From NCBI GenBank assembly GCA_007280915.1, contig QYQL01000166.1, forward strand, positions 1-49,205: DNA of 49,205 nucleotides, read 5' to 3'. The notes below the pieces were generated by a model. It worked only from the letters and a program-made list of their open reading frames with translations, did not search any database and had not been told where the DNA came from. The position numbers and the translations under genes are program-made. The number at the start of each line of letters is the position of its first letter. Within the stretch, counting starts at the first letter, position 1. This document shows, in pieces, positions 37,673 to 46,088 of the stretch. This DNA comes from Verrucomicrobiaceae bacterium (GTDB taxonomy: Bacteria; Verrucomicrobiota; Verrucomicrobiia; Chthoniobacterales; Terrimicrobiaceae).

Positions 37673-38601
37673 AGGCATTTGTCCTAGGGGCGGGGCTCGG
37701 CACCCGGTTGAGGCCGCTGACGGAAAGACGTCCGAAACCGCTCGTTCCGCTCTATGGAAAGCCACTCATCACGTTTGCATTCGATCACCTGATCGCCGCC
37801 GGGGTCAGCTCGTTTGTTGTCAACACGCACCACTGTCCGGAGGCGTATGCCACGTATTTGGGTGGCGGGAGCTATCGGGGCTGCCCTCTCGTTCTCCGGC
37901 ACGAGCCGGTGCTCCTCGATACAGGGGGAGGCATCAAGAACGTCGAGGATTTGATCGGGCAGGACCCGTTCGTGGTTTACAACGGAGACGTCCTCGCCGA
38001 TTTCCCGTTGTGTCCGGCAATAGAGAGTCACCTTGCCTCGGGAAACATCGCCACCCTGATCCTCCGTTCCTCCGGAGGTCCGCTGCATATCCAGTGCCGC
38101 GATGGACGGGTAACCGACATCCGGAAATCCATCGGGAATTCCGCTGATCCGTCGTTTCTTTTCACCGGCATCAGCATCCTTTCGCCGGACATCTTCCGCC
38201 ACATTCCCTCCGGGGAAATCATTTCAATCATCCCGGTCTACCTGTCCCTGATCCGTGCCGGGATTTCCATCGGCGGGCTGACCGTTGACGAGGGGCTCTG
38301 GTTTGATCTCGGGAGTCGCGATGCCTACCTTGATGCGCATGCGCTGCTCCGGGATGGAGGGTTGTCTTATGTCCGGGATGATTGGCCTCAGGTTGTGCAG
38401 GATTCCGCCGTTATGGATTCATCCGTCCGACTCACTGGGGCCTGTTCGATCGGGGCTGGTGCAAGGGTGGGGGAGGATGTGGTTTTGGAGGACTGCGTGG
38501 TTTGGGAGAAGGCCACCGTCGAAGCGGGCTCGCGCCTTGCGCGATGCGTCGTGCGCGACGGCAAGACTGCCGGAGGCACGGCTGAAGGCGTTGATTTTTG
38601 A
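37669..38601 (+). CDS. Sugar-1-phosphate nucleotidyltransferase (MurU/GMP-type)
   Basis: 310 residues. FVLGAGLGTRLRPLTERRPK is the NTP-binding signature, VVYNGDVLADFP holds the metal-binding Asp, and the C-terminal about 60 residues form a short left-handed beta-helix (AVMDSSVRLTGACSIGAGAR). Closest families are mannose-1-phosphate guanylyltransferases and MurNAc-1-phosphate uridylyltransferase (MurU); the sugar is not determined. The start is a TTG overlapping the larB stop (TTGA); the frame further upstream is larB in another frame. Confidence 0.83.
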   Translation: MKAFVLGAGLGTRLRPLTERRPKPLVPLYGKPLITFAFDHLIAAGVSSFVVNTHHCPEAYATYLGGGSYRGCPLVLRHEPVLLDTGGGIKNVEDLIGQDPFVVYNGDVLADFPLCPAIESHLASGNIATLILRSSGGPLHIQCRDGRVTDIRKSIGNSADPSFLFTGISILSPDIFRHIPSGEIISIIPVYLSLIRAGISIGGLTVDEGLWFDLGSRDAYLDAHALLRDGGLSYVRDDWPQVVQDSAVMDSSVRLTGACSIGAGARVGEDVVLEDCVVWEKATVEAGSRLARCVVRDGKTAGGTAEGVDF

Positions 38602-38641
38602 AAGGCCATGGAACCTCTGATTCCGAATCACGGCGGTTATC

Positions 38642-38659
38642 GGAAGCTCAGAAGCTTCC
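38642..38659. repeat. Perfect 7-bp stem-loop between nucleotidyltransferase and YkuD genes
   Basis: GGAAGCT and AGCTTCC enclose a CAGA loop. It is not followed by a T run, so it is a weak terminator at best. TATGAT at 38677-38682 (5 of 6 to the -10 consensus) lies 17 bp downstream, which places the hairpin at the -35 position of a promoter for the gene at 38715 and makes an operator possible. Confidence 0.5.
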
Positions 38660-38714
38660 AGATCGCGCAGTTCTGCTATGATGATTTGAGCCGGACAGTG
38701 ACCCGACGAGCGAC

Positions 38715-39506
38715 ATGAAGCCCTTCCTGATGTTTTTTCTGCCGCTGCTGGTCATGGCCGAGCCTGCGCCCGAACCCTCTCCTGTTGAAACTTCTGTTCC
38801 GGCGCCTCCCGACCGGACACCGGAGCTTTTTCTGGCGGTGGCCCTGGGCGATGAGACGTCGGTCAGGACCTTGCTGGATGCCGGAGTTGATGTGAATGCG
38901 CCGATTCCCTTTCCGGTTTCCGAAGAGCTTCTCATGCGGTTCCGGGGGACAGGCATCGAGCATTTTCTGACCTCCGAGCGCGGGCTGACGGCGCTCATGC
39001 TGGCGTCCTCGATGGGAAATCCGGGGATGGTCAGACTGCTGCTCGAACGCGGGGCAAAACGTTTTGCCGTGACGCAGCGTCACAAGACGTTTGCGCTCTG
39101 GCTTGCCGGGCGCAACGCGCATGTCGAGGTGATGCAGGCGCTTCTCGGTGTGGAGCCCGGCTCGGAAACCGCCCGCATGAAGATCCGGGTGAACCTTGCG
39201 GACCAGACCGCCTATTTCTGGAAGGATGGAATCATCGTGCGGACGATCCCCATCTCCTCGGGACGTAAAAAATTCCCCACGCCGACGGGCCGTTTCGTGG
39301 TCACCGACAAATACAAGGATTGGAAGTCCACTCTCTACCCGGCAAAAATGCCCTATTTTCTGAGGCTTTCGTGCAGGGATTTCGGGCTGCATGCGGGAGT
39401 ACTTCCGGGCTATCCCGCATCTCACGGCTGCATCCGCCTTCCTGCTGACGAAGCAAAGGTGCTCTTCGCGGAAGTGCCGGTGGGAACTCTCGTGGAGATC
39501 GAGTGA
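38715..39506 (+). CDS. Ankyrin-repeat / L,D-transpeptidase (YkuD) fusion
   Basis: 263 residues. A signal peptide (FLMFFLPLLVMA) and a proline-rich linker lead to about three ankyrin repeats (residues about 35-140: ELFLAVALGDETSVRTLLDAG; LTALMLASSMGNPGMVRLLL). A YkuD L,D-transpeptidase domain follows (about 155-263) with the catalytic signature in FGLHAGVLPGYPASHGCIRL (Cys in SHGCIRL). It should cross-link peptidoglycan stems or anchor proteins in the periplasm, with the ankyrin part binding a partner. It ends 4 bp from the convergent hydrolase gene. Confidence 0.88.
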   Translation: MKPFLMFFLPLLVMAEPAPEPSPVETSVPAPPDRTPELFLAVALGDETSVRTLLDAGVDVNAPIPFPVSEELLMRFRGTGIEHFLTSERGLTALMLASSMGNPGMVRLLLERGAKRFAVTQRHKTFALWLAGRNAHVEVMQALLGVEPGSETARMKIRVNLADQTAYFWKDGIIVRTIPISSGRKKFPTPTGRFVVTDKYKDWKSTLYPAKMPYFLRLSCRDFGLHAGVLPGYPASHGCIRLPADEAKVLFAEVPVGTLVEIE

Positions 39507-39510
39507 AAAA

Positions 39511-40536
39511 TCAGGGGGTGCCCTGGCTGCCGTGGAAACGGTTCAGAAACTCCAGGATCTTCCTGCCGACCTGATCGCTGTCCGGGCCAAGCCAGACGAG
39601 GTGCCCGGTTCCGGGCACATCCAGAAGTTCGGCATTCGGCATGCGCTTTTCGGCGGCCTCCACATCCTGCAGGGGAATCCATTTGTCCTCCGCTCCGTGA
39701 ATGAAAAGTGCCGGTATCGTGAGTTTGTCGTAAGGGACATCGGCAAGAACTCGCAATTGGAGCAGATCGTTTCTCAGTCCGGTCTCGCGGGGGCTGAGCG
39801 GTGCGAATGTTCCGGCAAGGTCCTGGAACCAGGCGAGTTGGGCGGAGTTTCCCAGCACCGACTGGACCCATGATGAACGGGCTTGCAAATCTCCTGACTG
39901 CGCGATGTCGAACGTTCCCCCCAGCGCTCCCGCCAGGTCACGCCGCACAGCCTCAACAAACGCCCAAGCTCCCATGTCGCCGGTCAGATGTTCATTCAGC
40001 GCCTCCGGGAGTGGCGGGTTGAGCGGCTGCGTCGGCATTTTTTTTGTGACCGGTGAGACGAGGACAAGTGCCCAAGCGCGTTCCGGGTGCCTCCTTGCGA
40101 ATTCGATGGCGGCGGGGGCGCCCAGCGAGACTCCCATAACGGCAACGCTGTCGATGCTCAGCGAGTCCAACAGTGCGAGCATGGCATCAGCCTGGTTTTC
40201 CGGCGTAAGCCCGGTGGTGAGCGGGGTTCGCAGATAGCCGGGCCGGGAAGGAGCGATGACTTGAAATCCCGAATCCGAGAGGCTGCTGGCAAACAGCATC
40301 GCCTGGTCGAAGCCGCCGGGCGAACCGTGAAAAACGAGCAGCGAAGGCCCCTCGCCGCTGCGGACATACTCCACTTTTCCCGCTTTCGTGTCCGCGATGG
40401 TTGAGGCGGCATTCAGATGTGACATCTTTTCCGCCCGCCACGAGCTGAACCACGCCATGACTCCCCCGGTGCCCAGCAGGACGGCCACGATGAGAAGAAA
40501 GACCAGACGGAGCAGGAGACGGGAAAAAGACTTCAT
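39511..40536 (-). CDS. Membrane-anchored alpha/beta hydrolase
   Basis: 341 residues. One N-terminal hydrophobic segment (LLRLVFLLIVAVLLGTGGVM) anchors it. The hydrolase domain has the oxyanion HGSPGG, the nucleophile Ser in GVSLGAPAA, an Asp in GAEDKW and the His in GTGHLVWLG, a full triad. The substrate is unknown. It is the last gene of a five-gene minus-strand operon; its ATG shares a base with the stop of the permease gene (TGATG), so translation is coupled. Confidence 0.87.
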   Translation of the reverse strand: MKSFSRLLLRLVFLLIVAVLLGTGGVMAWFSSWRAEKMSHLNAASTIADTKAGKVEYVRSGEGPSLLVFHGSPGGFDQAMLFASSLSDSGFQVIAPSRPGYLRTPLTTGLTPENQADAMLALLDSLSIDSVAVMGVSLGAPAAIEFARRHPERAWALVLVSPVTKKMPTQPLNPPLPEALNEHLTGDMGAWAFVEAVRRDLAGALGGTFDIAQSGDLQARSSWVQSVLGNSAQLAWFQDLAGTFAPLSPRETGLRNDLLQLRVLADVPYDKLTIPALFIHGAEDKWIPLQDVEAAEKRMPNAELLDVPGTGHLVWLGPDSDQVGRKILEFLNRFHGSQGTP

Positions 40537-41645
40537 CAGCGCTTGGAAAGCCGGAAGAAAAGATAGCTGCCCAGCGTGAAGAACAGCACATTCGGAATCC
40601 AGATCAGCACGGCGGGGTGGGCGGCCGGGTTGTTGCGGAAGGTGTCCGCCATGATGATGAAGAAAAAGTAAGTGAAGGCGATGATCAGGCTGAGAGCAAA
40701 TCCGACCGAAGTTTCCTTGCGATGGGCGGTGATCCCGAGCGGCACGGCGATGAGCGCGAATGCGGCGCAGGCGAGGGCCACGGAAAACCGCTTATTGAAC
40801 TCGACGATCGCCTCGGTTTCACGCTCGCCCGCCCCTTTGGCAAGGAAGTCGGAGAGCTCGGAGAGCGTGTAGGAACTCATGCGGCGCGTGCCTTGGTATT
40901 CCTCGAAGAATTTCGACAGGGAGATCGGGAAAACTCCTTCCTTCATGACGATGCCCTGCTGGATTTTATTCACATCCTGAGGGTCGTGGTCGTCGCGCTG
41001 CTCGAAGCGAGCGTTGAACAAGCGCAGAAGGAGGCGGGAATTTTCCGGATCCGGGCTCAATACCCCCTCGTGCGCGAAGATCATTTGCTTCGGCATGAAG
41101 GCGTCGTCCAGTTCAAAGACGATGATGTTGATCAGCTTGTCTCCCTCCTTTTTTCCCACGTAGACCCGGCGGTCGGGGAACTTGTCGATGATTTCGTCCG
41201 CCTGGAAAAGCGACGCCGGGTTGCTCGTGGCGATCTCCATGACGGCCCGGGTCATCGCCTGTTCGGCGCGGGGCGCGACCTCGATGTTGATCCAGAAGCA
41301 TGTGAGAGTCAGGGTTGCGGCCAAGACGAAGACCGGCACGCAGATGCGAGGGATGCTGACGCCGTTCGACTTCAACGCGATCAGCTCGTTGTCGGCGGAC
41401 ATTCTTCCAAACACGAGCAGCAGCGCCGTGAGGAACCCCCAGGGGATCGTGAACGTCAGGGAAAATGGCAGGACGAGGGCGATGAACGCCAGCACCGTCG
41501 AAATCGGGACATCCGGATTGTTGATCAGGATATCGAGGAGTTCCTTGAAAATGTTGCCCAGGACGAGCACGAGCGTGAGCACGAGCACGCCGAAAAACGT
41601 CGTGAGGAGAACCCCGAGGCCGACTGTGCGATCGATGATCTTCAC
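40536..41645 (-). CDS. LptF/LptG-family LPS export permease
   Basis: 369 residues. YjgP/YjgQ family: three N-terminal transmembrane helices, a periplasmic beta-jellyroll domain (about 130-270) and three C-terminal helices ending FTLGSYLFFRLSKR. LptF and LptG form the membrane part of the LptB2FG transporter that lifts lipopolysaccharide off the inner membrane. The sequence does not let me choose between F and G; a partner permease is not here. It starts with GTG directly after the accA stop. Confidence 0.9.
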   Translation of the reverse strand: MKIIDRTVGLGVLLTTFFGVLVLTLVLVLGNIFKELLDILINNPDVPISTVLAFIALVLPFSLTFTIPWGFLTALLLVFGRMSADNELIALKSNGVSIPRICVPVFVLAATLTLTCFWINIEVAPRAEQAMTRAVMEIATSNPASLFQADEIIDKFPDRRVYVGKKEGDKLINIIVFELDDAFMPKQMIFAHEGVLSPDPENSRLLLRLFNARFEQRDDHDPQDVNKIQQGIVMKEGVFPISLSKFFEEYQGTRRMSSYTLSELSDFLAKGAGERETEAIVEFNKRFSVALACAAFALIAVPLGITAHRKETSVGFALSLIIAFTYFFFIIMADTFRNNPAAHPAVLIWIPNVLFFTLGSYLFFRLSKR

Positions 41646-42602
41646 TTATTCCTGGAAGACCCCCATTTTGCGGAATTTGTCGTAGCGCTGGCGCACGAGC
41701 TTGTCGACGGGGGTCTTCATCACTTCGCGGAGGGCACCAAGGACCGCAGATTTTAAATTGGACGCGGCTGCTGCCGGGTCGCGGTGTGCGCCGCCGAGCG
41801 GTTCGGGGATCACCGCATCAACAAGCCCCATCTCCATGAGCGCATCGGCGTTGAGTTTGAGGGCTTCCGCAGCCTCGGGCGCATGCTTGCGGTGCTTCCA
41901 CAGGATCGCGGCGCAGCCCTCCGGGCTGATCACCGAGTAGTAGGAATTTTCCATCATGAGCACCCGGTCCGCCACGCCGATCCCCAGGGCACCTCCGGAT
42001 CCCCCCTCGCCGATGACAACCGAGACCACCGGCGTGCGCAGGACCATCATCTCGCGGAGGTTCACGGCGATGGCCTCGGCGATGTGGCGCTCTTCCGCGC
42101 CGACGCCGGGATAGGCCCCGGGAGTGTCGATCAGGGAGACCACGGGAAATCCGAATTTTTCCCCCATGCGCATCAGGCGGAGCGCCTTCCGGTATCCTTC
42201 CGGGTGGGGGCTGCCAAAATTCCGGAGCAGGTTTTCTTTAACGTCCCGGCCCTTCTGCTGACCGACGACGACACACGGGATCCCGTCGATGCGGGCCATT
42301 CCGCCCGGCATCGAGGCGTCGTCTCCAAAAAGCCGGTCGCCCTTGAGTTCGATAAAATCCGTGAAAATCTGCGAGACATAATCGAGAAAAAACGGGCGGG
42401 CGGTATGCCGGGCGATCTGCACCCGCTGCCAGGCGGTCAGGCGCCCGTAGATCTCGTTGCGGGTGGCATCGATTTTTTCCTGCATCCTCCGGACCTCGGG
42501 ATCCAGATCGATGTTTTTTCCGGCCACATGGCGTTTCAGATCCTCAAGCTTGGCTTCCAGTTCGAGGATCGGTTTTTCAAATTCGAGCGGCTGAATGTCC
42601 AT
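41646..42602 (-). CDS. accA: Acetyl-CoA carboxylase carboxyltransferase subunit alpha
   Basis: 318 residues. With AccD it transfers carboxybiotin CO2 to acetyl-CoA, the first step of fatty-acid synthesis. The N-terminal helix pair (LEAKLEDLKRHVAGKNID) and the crotonase-like core (GRDVKENLLRNFGSPHPEGYRKALRLM-type region, DTPGAYPGVGAEERH, VIGEGGSGGALGIGVADRV, YYSVISPEGCAAILWK) are intact. accD is not in the window. It lies 6 nt after the LysM gene and touches the permease gene, linking fatty-acid supply with envelope export. Confidence 0.97.
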   Translation of the reverse strand: MDIQPLEFEKPILELEAKLEDLKRHVAGKNIDLDPEVRRMQEKIDATRNEIYGRLTAWQRVQIARHTARPFFLDYVSQIFTDFIELKGDRLFGDDASMPGGMARIDGIPCVVVGQQKGRDVKENLLRNFGSPHPEGYRKALRLMRMGEKFGFPVVSLIDTPGAYPGVGAEERHIAEAIAVNLREMMVLRTPVVSVVIGEGGSGGALGIGVADRVLMMENSYYSVISPEGCAAILWKHRKHAPEAAEALKLNADALMEMGLVDAVIPEPLGGAHRDPAAAASNLKSAVLGALREVMKTPVDKLVRQRYDKFRKMGVFQE

Positions 42603-42608
42603 GGTGGA

Positions 42609-43451
42609 TTACTTGATGGTGACCGGCGTTCCCCTGGTCGTCAGAACAAAAATTTCCTCAGCATCCGCCGGGTCGAGAACGATGCCGGGAGGCATCGGTG
42701 GAGTTGTGCCATCGGCAGCCGCAGCCGGGGTGCCGCGGACGACGATGCCGGCCGCACCGAGCATCAGCCACCGGTCGCTGCCATCGTAGTCCTTGGTGCC
42801 GAAGGCTGCGCGGACGCTGCCCTTCATCGCCACCTTGTCGGCCACCTTTGTTTCGATGCTTCCCTTCCCCGCAGCCGGGGGAAGTTTGAGCGATTTGATC
42901 GGATACTCGCGGACGAATGCTCCGGCGTTGAGAAGCGTGACCGAGTTCGCCGCCCGGTCGACCACGAGCGCGGTGTCCAGCTTTGGGATCATCAATTGCT
43001 GCCCGATCTTGAGGTTGATCGTGGCGAGCCGGTTTGCCCGGTAGATCAGCTCGGCTCCGGATTTGAATTTCGCCGCGATTTTCACGAGCGAGTCCCCCGA
43101 GACCACGGTGTAGGGCGCTTTTTCCGGGGAGGGATCCGGCGAGAGCAGGCGCGAGGAGTTGATTCTGCCGATTGCTGCCCGGACAGCCGATGACATCGGG
43201 GATTCCGGATAGGTATCGAGAAAATGCTGGAGGGCGGTCTGGGCCTCGGGGGTGTCCTGGTCAAGCGATGGCTTGAGCGATTCAAAGGCGGCAAGGCTCG
43301 GATCCGGCGGCGGAGGGGGAGCTGTCTCGGCAAGCTTCTGCTCCTGGATATCGAGCTTCTTGGGTTTGACGAACGACTCGTAGGCAAAATACCCGGATCC
43401 GCCGAGGATTGCGGCGACGAGTGCCAGAATAACAAGAGTCCGGATGATCAT
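42609..43451 (-). CDS. LysM protein with a degenerate YkuD-like C-terminal domain
   Basis: 280 residues. One N-terminal signal-anchor helix (TLVILALVAAILGGSGYFAY), a proline-rich linker, then a LysM domain (about 114-157: YTVVSGDSLVKIAAKFKSGA...LKIGQQLMIPK) that binds peptidoglycan. The last about 120 residues follow the layout of an L,D-transpeptidase and end in DAEEIFVLTTRGTPVTI, the usual YkuD ending, but the catalytic HG...SHGC residues are missing. I infer an inactive, scaffolding homologue. Confidence 0.78.
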   Translation of the reverse strand: MIIRTLVILALVAAILGGSGYFAYESFVKPKKLDIQEQKLAETAPPPPPDPSLAAFESLKPSLDQDTPEAQTALQHFLDTYPESPMSSAVRAAIGRINSSRLLSPDPSPEKAPYTVVSGDSLVKIAAKFKSGAELIYRANRLATINLKIGQQLMIPKLDTALVVDRAANSVTLLNAGAFVREYPIKSLKLPPAAGKGSIETKVADKVAMKGSVRAAFGTKDYDGSDRWLMLGAAGIVVRGTPAAAADGTTPPMPPGIVLDPADAEEIFVLTTRGTPVTIK

Positions 43452-43491
43452 GGGCTTGAGGTTATGCGAACCGCGGGGAAAAAGGAAACGC

Positions 43492-44016
43492 TCAAATCAA
43501 CCCGCGGCGCTGCCACTCCTCGACATTTCCGCCCGCCGACTTCTGGATCATCTCCATGGAGAACTTCAGGAGGCAGACTTCCCACGCATCGTCCACGCCG
43601 GCGATGAGCGTGGCAAACGGGTCCTCTCCGGCTCCGATTTTGTCCTTCAGCCTGTCCAAAGCCGAGTCCATCGGCTCCCGGACCACGCGTTCGGATAGAT
43701 CGGTTTTCCGGAACTGGAACCCGTAGCGGAGGATCCGCATGGCGGCTCCGTGCGACTCGACCCAGTCGGCATATTCGCGGGCCTTGTCTCCGAATCCGTC
43801 GAGCAGAAGCTTGCTGAAGTGGTGCGGCGAAACGATCCGCGGGCGCTCGGCCTCGATCCGGCCATCGCGGATGCGGACGGTGTCCACTTCATCGAGGAGT
43901 TCGCTGACGAGGGAAAAATGAAACCGGGTGGTGCCGAAAGTTTCTATCCCGCACTGCGGGCTCACCACCACGCGCGTGTTCTCCATCGCGTAGTGGAAGT
44001 CGTGCTCTTGATACAT
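43492..44016 (-). CDS. Conserved hypothetical protein, first gene of the envelope operon
   Basis: 174 residues, soluble, no signal peptide. No family is recognised. The N-terminus is beta-rich (HYAMENTRVVVSPQCGIETFGTTRFHFSLVSEL), the middle has a helical segment (LLLDGFGDKAREYADWVESHG) and the C-terminus ends in a helix (WEVCLLKFSMEMIQKS). The acid/histidine content does not form a known catalytic motif. It is 40 bp upstream of the LysM gene on the same strand. A leaderless-type promoter precedes it. Confidence 0.7.
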   Translation of the reverse strand: MYQEHDFHYAMENTRVVVSPQCGIETFGTTRFHFSLVSELLDEVDTVRIRDGRIEAERPRIVSPHHFSKLLLDGFGDKAREYADWVESHGAAMRILRYGFQFRKTDLSERVVREPMDSALDRLKDKIGAGEDPFATLIAGVDDAWEVCLLKFSMEMIQKSAGGNVEEWQRRGLI

Positions 44017-44022
44017 CCGGCC

Positions 44023-44050
44023 AGAATACCCGTGTCCCGACCGCCTGCAA
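44023..44050 (-). promoter_or_regulatory. Putative leaderless promoter of the envelope operon
   Basis: On the minus strand TTGCAG (44050-44045), a 16-bp spacer, TATTCT (44028-44023), then 6 nt (GGCCGG) to the ATG at 44016. This repeats the 16-bp/6-nt geometry seen at 88-115 with the same -35 box. A TTGACA at 44074-44079 faces the opposite way, toward the YkuD lipoprotein gene. Confidence 0.5.
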
Positions 44051-44111
44051 CACGCTTATTTTATGATCCGCATTTGACAAACGGCCGGTTTTGGCTTTTT
44101 CACATGGCTGC

Positions 44112-44774
44112 ATGAAGCACACACTTCCGATTCTTCTGGCCGCCGCGGCGATCGCGCTCACCGGTTGCCAAACACTCAACGTCCGCCCGGTTTACGATCC
44201 GGTTGGATACAAGCCGAAAAATCCATCCAACGTCCGCGTGAAGGTCTCACTCCAGAACCGCATGGTGTATGTGCTGGAGGGTGACAAGCCGCTTCTCGTG
44301 ACCGCCACAGCGATCGGGTTGCCTGCGAAGCCGACCCCGAAGGGCAACTTCCGCGTCATCGAAAAAATCGAGAACAAGCGCTCCGGATCCTACGGGTTCT
44401 GGGTGAATGGCAACTCGATTATCGCGGGGACGAGCGGACAGTGCCCCGGCGGCAGCTATCATTACGTCGGATTTCCCATGCAATACTGGGTCGGGTTTTC
44501 TCCGGGATACGGGTTCCATGTGGGATCTGTCTGGCCGACGCCCCGCACCCACGGCTGTCTGAGGATCCATGAGAACGCCGCACGGGAGCTTTACGAGATC
44601 GTCCGCATCGGGACTCCTGTGAACATCGCCCAGACCCAGCCTGAAGACGCGACCCTTGGAAAGAACCCGCCGCGTCCGCAGGACTACAACGATCCGGATC
44701 CTCCGAAATCGCTCACGATCTCGTCGGCTGTCTTCAAAAAGGATCCCAACGACATTCCGCGCGACCAGCCCTGA
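44112..44774 (+). CDS. L,D-transpeptidase (YkuD) lipoprotein
   Basis: 220 residues. A lipoprotein signal with lipobox LTGC (Cys at about residue 19) anchors it in a membrane. The YkuD domain starts at VRVKVSLQNRMVYVLEGDKP and has its catalytic segment in GYGFHVGSVWPTPRTHGCLRI (His and Cys of HGxxx...THGC). The C-terminal about 50 residues are proline- and asparagine-rich. It should form 3-3 peptidoglycan links or attach envelope proteins. TTGACA at 44074-44079 is a good -35, but the -10 is unclear. A start 7 codons earlier is less likely. Confidence 0.88.
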   Translation: MKHTLPILLAAAAIALTGCQTLNVRPVYDPVGYKPKNPSNVRVKVSLQNRMVYVLEGDKPLLVTATAIGLPAKPTPKGNFRVIEKIENKRSGSYGFWVNGNSIIAGTSGQCPGGSYHYVGFPMQYWVGFSPGYGFHVGSVWPTPRTHGCLRIHENAARELYEIVRIGTPVNIAQTQPEDATLGKNPPRPQDYNDPDPPKSLTISSAVFKKDPNDIPRDQP

Positions 44775-44829
44775 CAAACGGAATTCCCGGGTTTCCGGGA
44801 AGGTCGATCAGCCAGAGGACGCCCAGAAA

Positions 44830-46038
44830 ATGGAGTCAAGCCCGTCCGGAGCCGGCCGAGTGAACCTTCGCACGCCGGATGTGATGTCCCATGTGCAGGC
44901 GCAGGTCGAGAGCCACTACCGAAGTGCTTTGGTGGAGAGGATCCGTGCTCAGGGCGGGGTTCTGCAGGTGGGGCGGACCACGATCCGGCTCGCGAAGCAG
45001 TTCGGCTTTTGTTACGGCGTCGAGCGGGCTATCGACCTCGCCTATGCGGCCGGAAAAGTTTTTTCAGACCGGAAGATTTTTCTGCTGGGCGAGATCATCC
45101 ACAACCCGGATGTCAACGCGCAGATGGCCGACCTCGGAATCCTCCATCTTCCGGCGCGGCCCTCTGCGGAGGATTTCGCCGAGCTCGTGGCCGAGGACAT
45201 TGTGATCATCCCGGCATTCGGCGCCGAGACGGCGACAGTGGATGCCATCAAGGCCCGCGGTGCCCGGATCGTGGACACCACGTGTGGGGATGTGATAAGC
45301 GTCTGGAAGAGGGTGCGGCAGAATGCGGTCGAGCAGGTGACCTCGATCATCCACGGAAAATCCGTACACGAGGAGACGCGGGCGACCGCGTCCCGCGCGC
45401 TCGGGCCCGACGGCAGCGGGCATTACCTGATCGTGCTGGATCTCGACCAGGCGGCCCGGGTCTGTGATTTCATCCGACAGGGCGGGAATGCCGCCGCGTT
45501 CATGGAAACATTCCGTGATTCCGCAAGCCCCGGATTCGATCCGGAACTGCATCTAAAGCGGATCGGGGTGGCGAACCAGACGACCATGCTGCGCAGCGAG
45601 ACAGAGGAGATCCAGAACCTCCTGCGCGCGGCCGTCGCGTCACGCGATGGCGGAGACACCGCGAATTTCCGGTATTTCGACACGATCTGCGGGGCCACGC
45701 AGGAGCGTCAGGATGCGCTTTTTCAACTTCTTTCCGAATCCCCGGATCTGCTCCTCGTCATCGGCGGCTACAATAGTTCCAACACAACGCATCTGGTGGA
45801 AATCGGAAAAAAATCGCAACCAACATGGTTTGTCAGGAACGCGTCATGCCTTCGCTCGGCTGACGAAATCCTCCACTACGACCTGGACAAAAAGGAAGAA
45901 GTTCTTTCATCCGGGTGGCTGCGTGCCGGCGGGACGCTTACGGTCGGGATCACGGCCGGCGCTAGTTGTCCGAACAACCTGATCGAGGATACGATCCGCA
46001 GGGTTCTCGAACTTCGGGGCGAGCAACTGCCGGGCTGA
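44830..46038 (+). CDS. ispH: 4-hydroxy-3-methylbut-2-enyl diphosphate reductase, long form
   Basis: 402 residues, far longer than the roughly 315 of E. coli but like plant and cyanobacterial IspH. It makes IPP and DMAPP, the last MEP-pathway step. The three 4Fe-4S cysteines are at FCYGVERA (Cys61), TTCGDV (Cys152) and ASCPNNLIED near the C-terminus. FDTICGATQERQDA and IGGYNSSNTTHL are characteristic of the plant-like branch. The frame is open well before 44830; the ATG there follows AGAGGA and gives the common N-terminus. It ends in a symmetrical element shared with rarA. Confidence 0.93.
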   Translation: MESSPSGAGRVNLRTPDVMSHVQAQVESHYRSALVERIRAQGGVLQVGRTTIRLAKQFGFCYGVERAIDLAYAAGKVFSDRKIFLLGEIIHNPDVNAQMADLGILHLPARPSAEDFAELVAEDIVIIPAFGAETATVDAIKARGARIVDTTCGDVISVWKRVRQNAVEQVTSIIHGKSVHEETRATASRALGPDGSGHYLIVLDLDQAARVCDFIRQGGNAAAFMETFRDSASPGFDPELHLKRIGVANQTTMLRSETEEIQNLLRAAVASRDGGDTANFRYFDTICGATQERQDALFQLLSESPDLLLVIGGYNSSNTTHLVEIGKKSQPTWFVRNASCLRSADEILHYDLDKKEEVLSSGWLRAGGTLTVGITAGASCPNNLIEDTIRRVLELRGEQLPG

Positions 46039-46088
46039 AACAACCTAGGTTTTGCGATGCCGCGATCGCGACACGCCAAAGTTTCAGC
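46034..46088. terminator. Symmetrical element between convergent ispH and rarA
   Basis: GCTGAAAC (46034-46041) pairs exactly with GTTTCAGC (46081-46088). Both arms contain the stop codon of one gene. Between them lie two perfect palindromes, AACCTAGGTT (46042-46051) and CGCGATCGCG (46061-46070). The layout suits a bidirectional terminator, though no long T run follows either arm. Confidence 0.4.
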
